64,000 bases of DNA from Streptococcus sp. LYSM12. GTDB taxonomy: Bacteria; Bacillota; Bacilli; Lactobacillales; Streptococcaceae. Below the pieces are notes generated by a model. It was not told where the DNA came from. It ran no database searches and was given only the letters and a program-made list of their open reading frames with translations. The position numbers were made by a program, and so were the translations under genes. Location of the stretch: NCBI RefSeq assembly GCF_004569635.1, contig NZ_SPOZ01000007.1, positions 1 through 64,000 of the forward strand, in the 5' to 3' direction. Shown here piece by piece: positions 19,308 through 28,731 of the stretch; position 1 is the stretch's first letter, and every line of letters begins with the position of its first letter.

Positions 19308-19324
19308 AAAACGTTCCTTTCTTT

Positions 19325-21274
19325 CTACTGGATACCACCATAGCGTTGTACTTCTGGAGTTAATAATTGCTGGTTAAAGACGAGATTTCCAACTCCTGCA
19401 ATGTTCATAAACAACTGCCCCTTAATTAAACGTGGTAAAGTCTCTAGTTCAGATTGATTCATGGAACCTGCTAGAGCATTGGCAAGTAAGGGAATACTTG
19501 TCTCGTCTGTCTGCGCAAACACACGGTACTGCATGAGTCCAAAGATACGCTGCACCGCTGTGACGTAAGGGTCCTTATGATTTCCTGCTCCTGACTCGAA
19601 TAGAATCCCTCTCAGTGAGTTAACAGATAACACAACCCCCGCAAAGTTTTCCCCCATGGAATCAATCATATCTGCTAGTAACGCCACACTGCTTTCATAC
19701 TTTGGATTAATAAGAGTCTGCGCTTCACTGATATTCACAATATAATGTTCCATGTCCATCTCCGTTAGATTTGGATTCGCTTTGAGGAGTTGTTTGCAGC
19801 GCTTGCCGTTGTTGACAATATCTGCTGAGACCAAGGAGAGGACGGAAAAGATTTGGGCATTTAGCAGGTGAGGTGTCCCTTTTAGACCTGAAAAGTCAAA
19901 GGTTACCACCTGCTCCGACGAAATATCCTGAAACTCAGTCGTCCCCTCAAACATTTCGGCATTTGTGGTTAATAGTTCATTGAAAGTTTTATAAATACGA
20001 TTGACCGATTTAATTTCAAGATCATCAGGATTACTCTGCGACATCAGACTACGCTTATAGTCATCCGCAAACAGAATAAAATCTGACAAAATTGGATACT
20101 CCTCATTCACCAAATCTGTCGCTTTTAACTTTTCTGGGTTCAATTTAGGGTTGCGTGCCCATAGACCTTCTTCAATATAAAACTCATTCAGCATATCCCC
20201 GAAGGTCGTTAAATCATCCCCTGTTACTTCATGATTGAGTAATTTGAAAATACTCTTGAGTTTCTGGATATGCAGGTTATACGATTTCTTCTTGTCTATT
20301 TCGCTTCCTTCTTCATTGGTTACCGTTGGGAAGACCTGGAAAATGTTGATCCGATTAGCTTCTCCTGATAAGTCTAAAATGAGCCCATATTGTTGCCTAG
20401 TTTGATCAAGGAATGTCCCGTTGGCATCAAAGTTACGAATATAGTTCCCCTTGGCATAGAGTCCGTCAGTGTGTTTTAAAAGAAAAGAGCGTTGCCCCAT
20501 TTTGGGATTGCCCGAAAGAATCATAAAGGAACGCGTCCTACGATCATCCCGTTCTAGAAAGTTAAAATTAACTGCACCTTTAGTTGGGGTCCAGCCCATA
20601 TAGACTCCTCGCTGGTCTTCTAGCTTGGTATGATTAAAGAAGTAGCCACCTGCTAGGTCATGCGCTCGAATGGGAATCCCACGTCTACGATTAGGCAAAT
20701 CAATTTGATACTGAGCTGGTATGAATGGTGCATGGTATTCAAAATCCAACTCTCCTGAGAGAATCGTTGACTTGAAGTTAGACGTCTTATCTTTAATATC
20801 CTCTACCTTCTTAAAAAGGGCTTCTTTTGTCGAGGCTGACGAATAGTTGCGCACATACATTCCTAACATGGCGATGTTCTTCTTGGTGATCTCTCGATCC
20901 AGCTGAGTCAGATCCTTGATTTCATCTAATTCTTGTTGGTTATCAACGATTTTACTATTGCCTGTAATCCGTGTTGATTTTTCCTCAATCGCATCCTTAA
21001 TTTCCTGCTTCAGCTCTTTATTATTGGCACGATACAAGGATAAGAACGAACGGGTTCCTGGAATCAACATCAGATCCGACAGCCAAAAGCAATCTAAATC
21101 TTCTGAAGGGTATTCGTAAAAATGAAGAACCGTATGATGACCATCACCACTCATCCAGGAGCGGTCGTCTTTCTTGAAATCAATATTCCCTTGTGGTTGA
21201 ATATGACTGAGAAAAGCCAAATCATAACCTTGTGCTTTTAGCTGTCTCTGTCTGCGTTTTGATAATTCTGGCAT
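19325..21274 (-). CDS. VirB4-like T4SS ATPase domain protein with degenerate Walker motifs
   Basis: 649 residues aligning with the C-terminal part of VirB4/TraE ATPases: SFMILSGNPKMGQRSFLLKH at the P-loop position (about 256), NFDANGTF, DLSGEANRINIF, and HYIVNISEAQTLI at the Walker B position (about 516). The P-loop lysine is missing (MGQRS where GxGKS is expected) and the Walker B aspartate is Ser (ISEAQ instead of IDEA). So it keeps the fold signals but probably not normal ATP hydrolysis. The N-terminal VirB4 domain is encoded separately by the preceding gene (12-bp gap). ATG with AAGGAGG upstream. Confidence 0.8.
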   Translation of the reverse strand: MPELSKRRQRQLKAQGYDLAFLSHIQPQGNIDFKKDDRSWMSGDGHHTVLHFYEYPSEDLDCFWLSDLMLIPGTRSFLSLYRANNKELKQEIKDAIEEKSTRITGNSKIVDNQQELDEIKDLTQLDREITKKNIAMLGMYVRNYSSASTKEALFKKVEDIKDKTSNFKSTILSGELDFEYHAPFIPAQYQIDLPNRRRGIPIRAHDLAGGYFFNHTKLEDQRGVYMGWTPTKGAVNFNFLERDDRRTRSFMILSGNPKMGQRSFLLKHTDGLYAKGNYIRNFDANGTFLDQTRQQYGLILDLSGEANRINIFQVFPTVTNEEGSEIDKKKSYNLHIQKLKSIFKLLNHEVTGDDLTTFGDMLNEFYIEEGLWARNPKLNPEKLKATDLVNEEYPILSDFILFADDYKRSLMSQSNPDDLEIKSVNRIYKTFNELLTTNAEMFEGTTEFQDISSEQVVTFDFSGLKGTPHLLNAQIFSVLSLVSADIVNNGKRCKQLLKANPNLTEMDMEHYIVNISEAQTLINPKYESSVALLADMIDSMGENFAGVVLSVNSLRGILFESGAGNHKDPYVTAVQRIFGLMQYRVFAQTDETSIPLLANALAGSMNQSELETLPRLIKGQLFMNIAGVGNLVFNQQLLTPEVQRYGGIQ

Positions 21275-21285
21275 GACGCTCCTCC

Positions 21286-21933
21286 TTACACTTTTTCATT
21301 CATATTGTTAAATTGCTTCAGGATTTGTTCCTTCTTGATTCGGGTAATGTCTTGAGGGACAAAATCATTATTGCCATAAGACTTGGCTTTACGAACCAGA
21401 TCGTCTAACTCGCTTGTCGTTGGCGCAAAGAGCCATAGAATAAACTCAGTATTATAGATTTCTTGTTGGATGCTCTCTTCCACCTGAAGCTCCTGTCTGA
21501 GAATCCTCTCACGATCCAGCAATTGCAAGTAGCGACGTGAGTCAGGCAATAGCTTTGCTTTTTCTTGACGAACCAGACTCAAATGGTGACGGAGATCCAT
21601 TATCTGAGTATCCGTATTGGTTGGTAGGGTCGTTGTTTCAATCTGAATATCGGTATTAAAGTCCGTTAACCATTTTTCAAAGTTATCAATAGTCCGTCTG
21701 ATTTCATTGTAAGAGAGTGACCCTAAATCCTTTCCTGGAATCTCCATCAGCTGAAGATAACCATAATCGACTAATTGAATATAGGCTTGGCGATTATCAA
21801 TGATGGATTTGACATCCAGTAATTCTACGCAAGAATGGAGGTCAAAATAGGCCTGATTGTCTTTCTTACTCTCTTGTTTTCGTCCTAATGATCGTCTTTC
21901 ACTTGGCTTAGTTTGTGTTTGTTTAATGGCCAT
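21286..21933 (-). CDS. Separate VirB4 N-terminal domain protein
   Basis: 215 residues. The sequence VKSIIDNRQAYIQLVDYGY ... IPGKDLGSLSYNE, with a later long helical stretch, is typical of the membrane-proximal N-terminal domain of VirB4/TraE, which normally precedes the ATPase domain in one chain. Here it ends with its own stop 12 bp before the ATPase gene, which has its own strong ribosome binding site, so the split looks established rather than a fresh frameshift. Its ATG overlaps the PrgI-like stop by one base. Confidence 0.65.
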   Translation of the reverse strand: MAIKQTQTKPSERRSLGRKQESKKDNQAYFDLHSCVELLDVKSIIDNRQAYIQLVDYGYLQLMEIPGKDLGSLSYNEIRRTIDNFEKWLTDFNTDIQIETTTLPTNTDTQIMDLRHHLSLVRQEKAKLLPDSRRYLQLLDRERILRQELQVEESIQQEIYNTEFILWLFAPTTSELDDLVRKAKSYGNNDFVPQDITRIKKEQILKQFNNMNEKV

Positions 21934-22238
21934 TAACCCTTCTCCCTTCTCTGGTAATTCAAGCTGACATAACGTTTGCGTCGTCTTCTAAAAAAGAGAA
22001 ACATGCTCTGCCAATTCTTCTTCCCACCATTGGTTGGTAAAACTAAGTACAGACACACTAACGGTGTGAGCACCACAAAAGCCAGTAATTGCGGCCACTG
22101 ACTGGTTGGAAAAATCCTCGTTCCAACGGATACAGCGGCTACAGCTGACCCGCCTACAAATACAATATCAGCCATTACTAATCCTATGATTTTGACTTTA
22201 GCGTAGATGTCCCGTGGGACACCGTATTTTTCATCCAT
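21933..22238 (-). CDS. PrgI-family T4SS membrane protein
   Basis: About 101 residues: a short soluble start (MDEKYGVPRDIYAK), two transmembrane helices (about 15-40 and 48-68) and a basic C-terminal tail. This is the size and layout of PrgI/VirB3-like proteins that precede VirB4 in Gram-positive conjugation operons. The ATG at 22236-22238 has AAGGAG 9 bases upstream; the longer frame would start inside the promoter motif at 22269-22308. It is the first gene of the operon running to 17097. Confidence 0.8.
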   Translation of the reverse strand: MDEKYGVPRDIYAKVKIIGLVMADIVFVGGSAVAAVSVGTRIFPTSQWPQLLAFVVLTPLVCLYLVLPTNGGKKNWQSMFLFFRRRRKRYVSLNYQRREKG

Positions 22239-22268
22239 TCTAATCAACTCCTTTTCATTGATACTTCC

Positions 22269-22308
22269 ATCATAAGAGATAATGACATTGTCTGCAGTAA
22301 GCGGACAA
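22269..22308 (-). promoter_or_regulatory. 40-bp element promoter motif, copy A (virB4 operon)
   Basis: Minus strand: TTGTCCGCTTA at one edge, CAG at motif positions 15-17, ATTATCTCTTA at 26-36, and TATGAT as -10 at 35-40. It lies about 30 bases before the PrgI-like start. Confidence 0.8.
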
Positions 22309-22370
22309 ATCAATTCCAGCTGATGGTTAAAAATCTCATTTTATATAAAAAGTTATCTATCTTTATGTAC

Positions 22371-22402
22371 AAAAAAGCCTCAAGATTAGCCTGAGACTTG
22401 TT
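22371..22402 (-). terminator. Terminator after the BRCT gene
   Basis: On the minus strand AGTCTCAGG ... CTTGAGGCT is followed by TTTTTT. It lies about 70 bases past the BRCT stop and upstream of motif copy A. Confidence 0.7.
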
Positions 22403-22474
22403 TCTATTAACATAGTATATACCATGTTAATACTTTGCCTTTCTTTGAAAAAACGTAAATATCAATACTGCCTA

Positions 22475-22759
22475 TCACACTTGAGAGCTTTTTACCATAT
22501 TAAAAAATGCTTCTTCTGACAAAATCATGATTGGCTGACCTGTTGATATTCGGGATAGAGTTGCTTCATACTTCTTAGAACGTTTATCTGGTTCAAAGAG
22601 ATCTAATTGCTTATGACCTGCCAATAAAATATCCGTTTGGCTAGAAACATAGCCTTGAACAACAGCTCCCTGATTTTCTAAGAAGACAATCACTTCTTGC
22701 CTTGTCATCGGACGTAAACTTCCTGTAATCACAATAACCTTACCTGCCAAATCTATCAT
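22475..22759 (-). CDS. Single BRCT-domain protein
   Basis: 94 residues that are essentially one BRCT domain: LAGKVIVITGSLRPMTRQEV, ENQGAVVQGYVSSQTDILLAG and KKYEATLSRISTG resemble the C-terminal BRCT of NAD-dependent DNA ligase. BRCT domains bind DNA ends or nicks, or other proteins. It starts 5 bp after the VirB6-like gene and shares its transcript. A role at the nicked transfer intermediate is only inference. Confidence 0.8.
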   Translation of the reverse strand: MIDLAGKVIVITGSLRPMTRQEVIVFLENQGAVVQGYVSSQTDILLAGHKQLDLFEPDKRSKKYEATLSRISTGQPIMILSEEAFFNMVKSSQV

Positions 22760-22764
22760 AGGGC

Positions 22765-24882
22765 TTACTCATCGCTTTCATCCACTTCAGCCCCTCTGAT
22801 ATGGGATTGGCCTTGCATCCGCTGAGCTGACTGCTGCATTTGTTGGTTCATATAGTTCATTTGGTGCATGGAGTGTTGGAGGTTTCGTTTCGCTGAAGAA
22901 TCTGTTTTCGGTTTTTTAGGAGCATCCTGACTTACATTGGAAAGAGGCGTTTCTCCTGAAAGCTCTGTCGGATTACTAACACCAGAGAACGCTTCTCCTG
23001 AAGGCTCTGTAGAAGATACCGTAGGGTCTGTAATCCCGCCACCAGAGGAACCAGTTTCATCTGAGATTGTTCCAGAATTATCAAATCCTGCCGAAGCATC
23101 TGGATCATAAGGCGAAACAGGTTGAGGATAATCCTTAAAACTATGATCTTTCAATCCGCGATACACCGCATCATGGCCAGCTTGTTCTTTCTGATCAATA
23201 TGATTAGCGATGCCTCCTGCAAAATCTTTGACTTTCCCAATAGCTTCTTTCCCCATCAGGTCGGCAGCACTGTACATGTTACTGAGGCCACCTTTAGCAG
23301 TATTGGCTAATCCTTGATCTCTCGTTGCATTCCAAGCCCCTCGGATACCGCCTCCAGTTACAGCTAAGCTATTGCCGAGTACCTTACTTCCTCCTGCGAC
23401 CATTCCTGGCGCTTTCTTAGCCATATTCATACCAAATTGTCCTGCCCCTATGGCCAGATTTCCAGCAGCTCCAGCTCCAGTCGCAAAAGCTTGACCAGCC
23501 ATCATGGCACCAATTAACTGTTGGGCCGTATCACTGTGACCTGTTGATACACCAAGCCAACGCTCAATCATCGAAACGCCTTGCATGGCCGCAAAGAAAA
23601 GACCAATATAAACGAGACAAGCCGCCAAACACTGTTCCCACATGCTTAAGCCATCAAAGAAACCACCTGAGAGCTTGGTTACTGCCGATACCGATAGGGT
23701 TGGCAAATCTCGACAAATTTCAAGAGTCACTCGCATAATCACCACTTCAAAGAAAATACCTGCCAAAGCGCCACCCATGGTTCGTAATAGCTCTTTATAC
23801 TTCTTAGAGTTGGATAAGGAAGAATAGCCTTGTAGCGGTGAAATCATCGCTTGAATCACAATATCAAAGACGGATTTCACCAGTTTAATTGACATAGAAA
23901 TCAACAAGACAATCAAGATGATATACTGCATAAACATCCCAATCCAATTGACCTTGTAACGCATATAAACAGGTTCAAAAGCGTTTAATTCGCCAACAAC
24001 TCGATGCTCCTTAATTGTTTCAACCCCAGTCTGATTGGCGTTCAATCGATGAAGAAATAAACCTTTTAATCCTGTTTGTTGATTATCTTCTAGTTCTTGC
24101 AATAAGTCTGTATTGGATGCACCATAGGTTGCTCCAAAATCAATCCGTGTCGCAAAATCAGTAGTATCCCGCTTATCGGCACTATCCGTAATCTTATTAA
24201 CAGGTGTTGAGCCTTCTTTGGGTGGTTTGATATAGCCAAAGTTATCCAGTGGAAAGAGTTCCGTTGAAAAGTCATTGTCAATCAAGACTTTAAGATCCAC
24301 AATGTTGTTCTTCATCGGCTGGATGGCTAAAGAGGAATAGTGCTTACTGCCTTCTGGCGCTTCACTAGAGACCGTTTGAATGTTCATGGCATCCTGAGCA
24401 ACGACAGAAGAAATGGTTGTTAGGGCCAATGGTAAGGCGGCGGTTACCATGGTGACCAGCAAGAAGTTGGTAATCACGCCTTTATACTTGACCGGTTTCG
24501 TGAAAACACCCGTGATAGCACTGACCACCAAAATCAAGGTAAATAGAGTCGTCCCAATCACCTGAAACCAGTAAAAGAATTGACCAATGACGGTGTTACT
24601 ATCCCCTAAGTAGCCAAAAAGTCCAAAAAGTTTGAACATGTTATTAAAAACATGTTCCAGACTAACGGTGATGGAGTATAAGGCTTTAGCAATACTGCCT
24701 GGAATATAAGCCAAGAAAGAGAGAAAGGCTGGGGTCGAATCCAGGTAGTTGCTCCAATATTTGTAAAAAGAAGCCATCTTCTCCGCATTCTCTCCTGTAA
24801 TATTCCCGTTGGTCTTGCCATTAATATCTAGAAATCCTTTTTCTAGGGCATTGACCAAATCTGAATAAGTGTCGTATGTCAA
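22765..24882 (-). CDS. VirB6-like polytopic T4SS channel protein
   Basis: 705 residues. The N-terminal 50 residues are soluble and are followed by several transmembrane helices (about 55-165 and 300-470) typical of the large VirB6/TraL-type membrane proteins of Gram-positive ICEs. After a Gly/Ala-rich helical stretch, the C-terminal 150 residues are Ser/Gly/Pro- and Gln-rich (MNQQMQQSAQRMQGQ) and probably disordered. The start is a TTG at 24880-24882 with a weak AGTAGGT upstream; no nearby in-frame ATG exists. Promoter motif copy B lies 35 bases upstream. Confidence 0.78.
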   Translation of the reverse strand: MTYDTYSDLVNALEKGFLDINGKTNGNITGENAEKMASFYKYWSNYLDSTPAFLSFLAYIPGSIAKALYSITVSLEHVFNNMFKLFGLFGYLGDSNTVIGQFFYWFQVIGTTLFTLILVVSAITGVFTKPVKYKGVITNFLLVTMVTAALPLALTTISSVVAQDAMNIQTVSSEAPEGSKHYSSLAIQPMKNNIVDLKVLIDNDFSTELFPLDNFGYIKPPKEGSTPVNKITDSADKRDTTDFATRIDFGATYGASNTDLLQELEDNQQTGLKGLFLHRLNANQTGVETIKEHRVVGELNAFEPVYMRYKVNWIGMFMQYIILIVLLISMSIKLVKSVFDIVIQAMISPLQGYSSLSNSKKYKELLRTMGGALAGIFFEVVIMRVTLEICRDLPTLSVSAVTKLSGGFFDGLSMWEQCLAACLVYIGLFFAAMQGVSMIERWLGVSTGHSDTAQQLIGAMMAGQAFATGAGAAGNLAIGAGQFGMNMAKKAPGMVAGGSKVLGNSLAVTGGGIRGAWNATRDQGLANTAKGGLSNMYSAADLMGKEAIGKVKDFAGGIANHIDQKEQAGHDAVYRGLKDHSFKDYPQPVSPYDPDASAGFDNSGTISDETGSSGGGITDPTVSSTEPSGEAFSGVSNPTELSGETPLSNVSQDAPKKPKTDSSAKRNLQHSMHQMNYMNQQMQQSAQRMQGQSHIRGAEVDESDE

Positions 24883-24916
24883 CTGAAGGTACCTACTTTC
24901 TGTTTATGATACCTTC

Positions 24917-24956
24917 ATCATAAGGGATAATGACATTCTCTGCAGTAAGCGGACAA
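24917..24956 (-). promoter_or_regulatory. 40-bp element promoter motif, copy B (virB6 operon)
   Basis: Minus strand TTGTCCGCTTA, CAG, ATTATCCCTTA and -10 TATGAT with the same 40-bp span as the other copies. Upstream of the VirB6-like gene. Confidence 0.8.
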
Positions 24957-24973
24957 GTCACAGGAAAACATCA

Positions 24974-24999
24974 AAAAAGCCTCACATATGAGACTTTTT
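24974..24999 (-). terminator. Terminator after the lipoprotein gene
   Basis: AAAAAGTCTCAT / ATGTGAGGCTTTTTT on the minus strand. It is located between the lipoprotein stop and motif copy B. Confidence 0.8.
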
Positions 25000-25002
25000 C
25001 AT

Positions 25003-25485
25003 TTATTTAGCTTCACCTGAGAAATCATAGAATCCACCTTCAGCAAAATGATTGCGACGTAATTCAATTATTCTAATTTTTTTACCGCCATCCGAAAGAG
25101 AAATTTGAAAATAAGCATCCGAAGTATCTAATTTTTCTTTCTTACTGCTAATTGCTATTGTAAAGTTCTCTGAGTTCTTAACTTCATCTTCCAAAGAGGT
25201 CAAAGCTCCCGAGGCAGATGATGGTAAATCTGCTTTAGAAACCATTTTAAAATATACTTTTTCACCATTCGAATTAGTAATACTACTATCTTTTTTATCA
25301 AAAGAAAGTGTATCTCCGCCACTATTAAAAAAACTTTCGTAAGCCCTTAGTTCTGCACTTCCTGTATAAGAGTTTTGAAGATCATTTTTTACAATATCTT
25401 CCGTTGACTTTTGCCCACAAGCCACAAGCATAATAAGGGCTAGTCCGAGGGTTAGGAAACCAAACCACTTTTTCATGTTCATCAT
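25003..25485 (-). CDS. Lipoprotein of the conjugative element
   Basis: 160 residues. Lipoprotein signal peptide with lipobox LVAC-G (Cys at about 23), then a small hydrophilic domain (YFKMVSKADLPSS, YFQISLSDGGKKIRI). No known family. It should be anchored to the outer face of the membrane. Comparable lipoproteins in conjugative elements serve in entry exclusion or channel assembly, but nothing here proves that. GGAG 5 bases before the ATG; about 95 bp after the coupling protein gene, with a GTTATATAAC-like site in between. Confidence 0.7.
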   Translation of the reverse strand: MMNMKKWFGFLTLGLALIMLVACGQKSTEDIVKNDLQNSYTGSAELRAYESFFNSGGDTLSFDKKDSSITNSNGEKVYFKMVSKADLPSSASGALTSLEDEVKNSENFTIAISSKKEKLDTSDAYFQISLSDGGKKIRIIELRRNHFAEGGFYDFSGEAK

Positions 25486-25557
25486 CCATTCTCCTTGAGT
25501 TTTCTTGTTTTCATTATATCAGAAAACTGATTTTCAGGCAATCGTTTATACATGTTA

Positions 25558-25571
25558 TTATATAACTTTTT
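25558..25571. repeat. TTATATAACTTTTT site between virD4 and the lipoprotein gene
   Basis: TTATATAACTTTTT as in the parA-upstream iterons, with the preceding base A instead of G. It lies 11 bases downstream of the virD4 stop codon. Confidence 0.45.
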
Positions 25572-25581
25572 GGTCATCTCG

Positions 25582-28500
25582 TTAGATAACATCGTCCACG
25601 AAGAAACCATCGTCATCGTCTTCCTCGTCAAAGACTGCTGCTATCGCAGCATGAGTTAAATCAGCTGAAGAAGTAAACTGAGATTGAGCGAGAGGCTTCG
25701 ATTGTTGCTTTCTCGTCGCCAATTGAGGCGTTTCTCCATTTGTCCTCATACGGTCAGTCAGGGCTTGTCGCCAGTCAATAATCTTTGTAAAGGTACTTTG
25801 TGCCCCTACAGCTATATCCTGAAGATCAAGTTCTCTATGGTCGCTCTCTACTGGAATATCCGCTAAAGTCATAGAGTGATCGAACTCGTCTTGAAGGAAC
25901 ATGTAGCGATAAGGGAAAGCTGTCTTTTCATGTAAAAAGATTGGATCTGTCGTCACCTTGCGACCTGCATTGTCTCGATCTTTCACCCCACGTAGAATAA
26001 CCGCTTCTCCTCCTTGCAATTTGGCCAACTGTGTCGGTGCCAGTAGTTCCTGCCTAGGATTTTCAATGGATACATTTGGATTGGCTTCATCTAATATATT
26101 ACTTGAACGTCGCCGACGTGTAATGGTTCGTGAACCTAAATCCTTGCTAAAGCGACTATTGGTCTTATCAGAAGTAGATTTCACGTAGATTTTAAGCGAA
26201 CAGTTGTCTTGAATAGTTGCAGCAGTGTTCTCACCATACTTATCAACCAGTTGTTCCAAGTTTTGAATCCAAAGGTAGTAAAGAATATTTTGGCCAAGAC
26301 CAATTGAAATCTTGGTATCCATATGTGGAACGGCAGGAATATTGGTAAACTCATCAAGGATATGAAGAATCCTATTAACACACTTGCGACCATTTGAAAG
26401 AGCTAGCTCAAAATTAGCATTAAATAACTGATCCAGGAACAGCGAAACGATACTGTTATATTCTGTCCGATTGGGTGGTGTCACCAAGTAAATGATTTTG
26501 GGATTGTCTGAATAAACTAAATCAATATCTTCTTCTTGAAGAAGGTTATCCTCTTGTTTATTTAAAACCGTAACCTTGATATGATCCAGTACAGGTTTTC
26601 TCGTATACTCATCAAGTTTAATCACCTTACCACGTTTCTGATAGATTTTTTCAGCTGAGAATTGGAAAACCTTGTGACGAATACTTGAATCACCATTGTT
26701 TTTATGATCAAAATCAATAGTTACGAAGAATTGATCAGGAAGTTTTGGTGCAATCACATAATTCAGATAGCCGTCCCCATCGATAAGAACTGTCGCTGCA
26801 TCCACGTGAGTAACTTGTCTTGTCATTTTACCCCAAGCTGTCTGGCTAGTGATACTGATTTTAGCCGTCTTATAAGCAAACTCATTGCGCATGGCAACGC
26901 TGGAACTTGAACGGAACTTAATTGACAGGCGACGTGGGAAACCAACCGATTCCAAATCAATAGAATTTTTAGATGTGAGTTTGGCGATATTGTCTTGCAA
27001 AAAGAGGTTAATCCCACTCATCATGCTAGAGAAGACGTTTCCTTTAGTTTCTTCTGAAGCAAAGTCAGATGACCTGAAGTTGAGGTCAGCCATATCTCTA
27101 AATTTAGAAAACTTCTCCTGATTAATCTTCCGAAGATTATCAAAGTAAACCGTGATTTTCGATTTTTTCTTAACTTGCTGATCACGGTCTGGATTCTCAA
27201 CGATTTCACCAAAGTCATTAACAAAGACTTCTTCAGATCCTAAATCTGTTAGGAATTTAGCAATATTACGAACCGTTACTGTGTCCCAGGCATCCGTTTC
27301 ACCATTCTTGAATGTTTCATTAGATCGGTCAATCAAAGCCATAGCAATTGCATTAAAGAGAGAAATGGAGGTATCTTCCCAGTATTTAGCATTTCCGTTA
27401 CCGACACCAGGTTTCGTTTTACGATAAATAGCTTCAGCTACCGCATTAACCCTTGTCTGGGTCATCTCATAATAGCCTTTTTTAGCTGCCGCAATCGCAA
27501 GAGCTAGGGGATTGTAAGACATGGACCAGTCCATGTTTTGGAAGGAAAGGACATTGACGTCATAACCACGTCGACGCATGGTTTTATAAGATGACTGATA
27601 ATGCTCACCCTTCGGATCAGCTAGAACCATAGAGGGCTGAATTTCAGCACGGCTATTGATGTCTATTGTCGTTGTGATATGTCCTTCACCTTTACCAGAG
27701 CGGATCATCCCGATACCAAGCACATTGGTAGTACTGTCATCAATGTAGTAGTCTCCTGAAGCGCTAGCATAGATACCTAATATTTTTTCTGCATTGGTCA
27801 TATAGCGACTAAAGGTTCGATTTTGCCAAAGCATCTGGGATCCAAGAGTCAATCCTGCTAGATTATTTCTAGTCTCGTGCAGAACGGGTACTCCTCCCTC
27901 TCCTGGATAAATCTCTGTCTTATTTGGAATCTTCTTATACTGCCGATGAATTTCCTTAACGGTCGCAAAACGATCATCCCCTTCCTCGTTGTGATTATAA
28001 TCACGATATTGTTCAAAGTTTACCCAGGCTGATCTCCAAGCAATCACTAGACCAAACAGAAAGATTGGTATTGCTAGAATGGGGGCTATTACAAACACCC
28101 TAGCATTTAATAAATTCTGAATTAACAAGCTATCTACATTGAAGGTAGCAATCTGACTACTATCCCTCAAGCTCACTACTGAAAAATAAAGGAAACGAAT
28201 AGCTGCCCTCAAAACTGTTACTAAATAATTTGTTAGAATAAAGGCAATGAAATTGAATCCTATTCCCATAAAAATAAAGCTACGATAGTTTTTAAAGTAA
28301 AGCAAGGGTCTCATCTCTTTATCAAACCGTTTCCTATCTCGCTTTACAAAGGGAATCTTATAGATGAGACGAAAGATAAGATTCCCAAATAAAAGGAATA
28401 CGAATGCCGGAGAAATAATCATAAGGTGCTTGATAAGATTCCATACTTGCTTACCTTTTTCTTTAATGCTTGCTTTCCAGTCAAAGTTATGACGATATTT

Positions 28501-28731
28501 CCAAAAATAAACTAGCTCCTCTCTCTTATCCTTGATATATTCCTTCATCACTTTTCTACCCTCGATAAGACCTTTTATCGTCTGAAAAAGATGAGACAGA
28601 GGTTTCCTAATCAATCTTATTCCCTGATAACAAAGATAGCTCAAGAAGGCAAGCAATAGAAAAGCATTGAGACGGTTAACTTTCGCTAGTTGAATCAGTG
28701 TGTAATAAATGATTTCTAACCAACTAAACAT
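25582..28731 (-). CDS. VirD4/TraG-type conjugative coupling protein
   Basis: About 1,049 residues, long for the family. The N-terminal third has several transmembrane helices, then the TraG/VirD4 ATPase: Walker A GMIRSGKGEGH (about 343), Walker B ILDEFTNIP (about 792), and the typical LADPKGEHY and GGEAVILRG segments. It should dock the relaxase-DNA complex and pump it into the channel. Both ATPase motifs are intact, in contrast to the element's VirB4. The ATG at 28729-28731 has GAGG 8 bases upstream; a GTG 9 bases earlier is also possible. The start overlaps the small upstream gene. Confidence 0.92.
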   Translation of the reverse strand: MFSWLEIIYYTLIQLAKVNRLNAFLLLAFLSYLCYQGIRLIRKPLSHLFQTIKGLIEGRKVMKEYIKDKREELVYFWKYRHNFDWKASIKEKGKQVWNLIKHLMIISPAFVFLLFGNLIFRLIYKIPFVKRDRKRFDKEMRPLLYFKNYRSFIFMGIGFNFIAFILTNYLVTVLRAAIRFLYFSVVSLRDSSQIATFNVDSLLIQNLLNARVFVIAPILAIPIFLFGLVIAWRSAWVNFEQYRDYNHNEEGDDRFATVKEIHRQYKKIPNKTEIYPGEGGVPVLHETRNNLAGLTLGSQMLWQNRTFSRYMTNAEKILGIYASASGDYYIDDSTTNVLGIGMIRSGKGEGHITTTIDINSRAEIQPSMVLADPKGEHYQSSYKTMRRRGYDVNVLSFQNMDWSMSYNPLALAIAAAKKGYYEMTQTRVNAVAEAIYRKTKPGVGNGNAKYWEDTSISLFNAIAMALIDRSNETFKNGETDAWDTVTVRNIAKFLTDLGSEEVFVNDFGEIVENPDRDQQVKKKSKITVYFDNLRKINQEKFSKFRDMADLNFRSSDFASEETKGNVFSSMMSGINLFLQDNIAKLTSKNSIDLESVGFPRRLSIKFRSSSSVAMRNEFAYKTAKISITSQTAWGKMTRQVTHVDAATVLIDGDGYLNYVIAPKLPDQFFVTIDFDHKNNGDSSIRHKVFQFSAEKIYQKRGKVIKLDEYTRKPVLDHIKVTVLNKQEDNLLQEEDIDLVYSDNPKIIYLVTPPNRTEYNSIVSLFLDQLFNANFELALSNGRKCVNRILHILDEFTNIPAVPHMDTKISIGLGQNILYYLWIQNLEQLVDKYGENTAATIQDNCSLKIYVKSTSDKTNSRFSKDLGSRTITRRRRSSNILDEANPNVSIENPRQELLAPTQLAKLQGGEAVILRGVKDRDNAGRKVTTDPIFLHEKTAFPYRYMFLQDEFDHSMTLADIPVESDHRELDLQDIAVGAQSTFTKIIDWRQALTDRMRTNGETPQLATRKQQSKPLAQSQFTSSADLTHAAIAAVFDEEDDDDGFFVDDVI

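Noticed and set aside
22269..22308. TTGTCC of the 40-bp motif as an ordinary -35 box
   Set aside because: It is 28 bases from the -10 box, far outside the 15-19 range.
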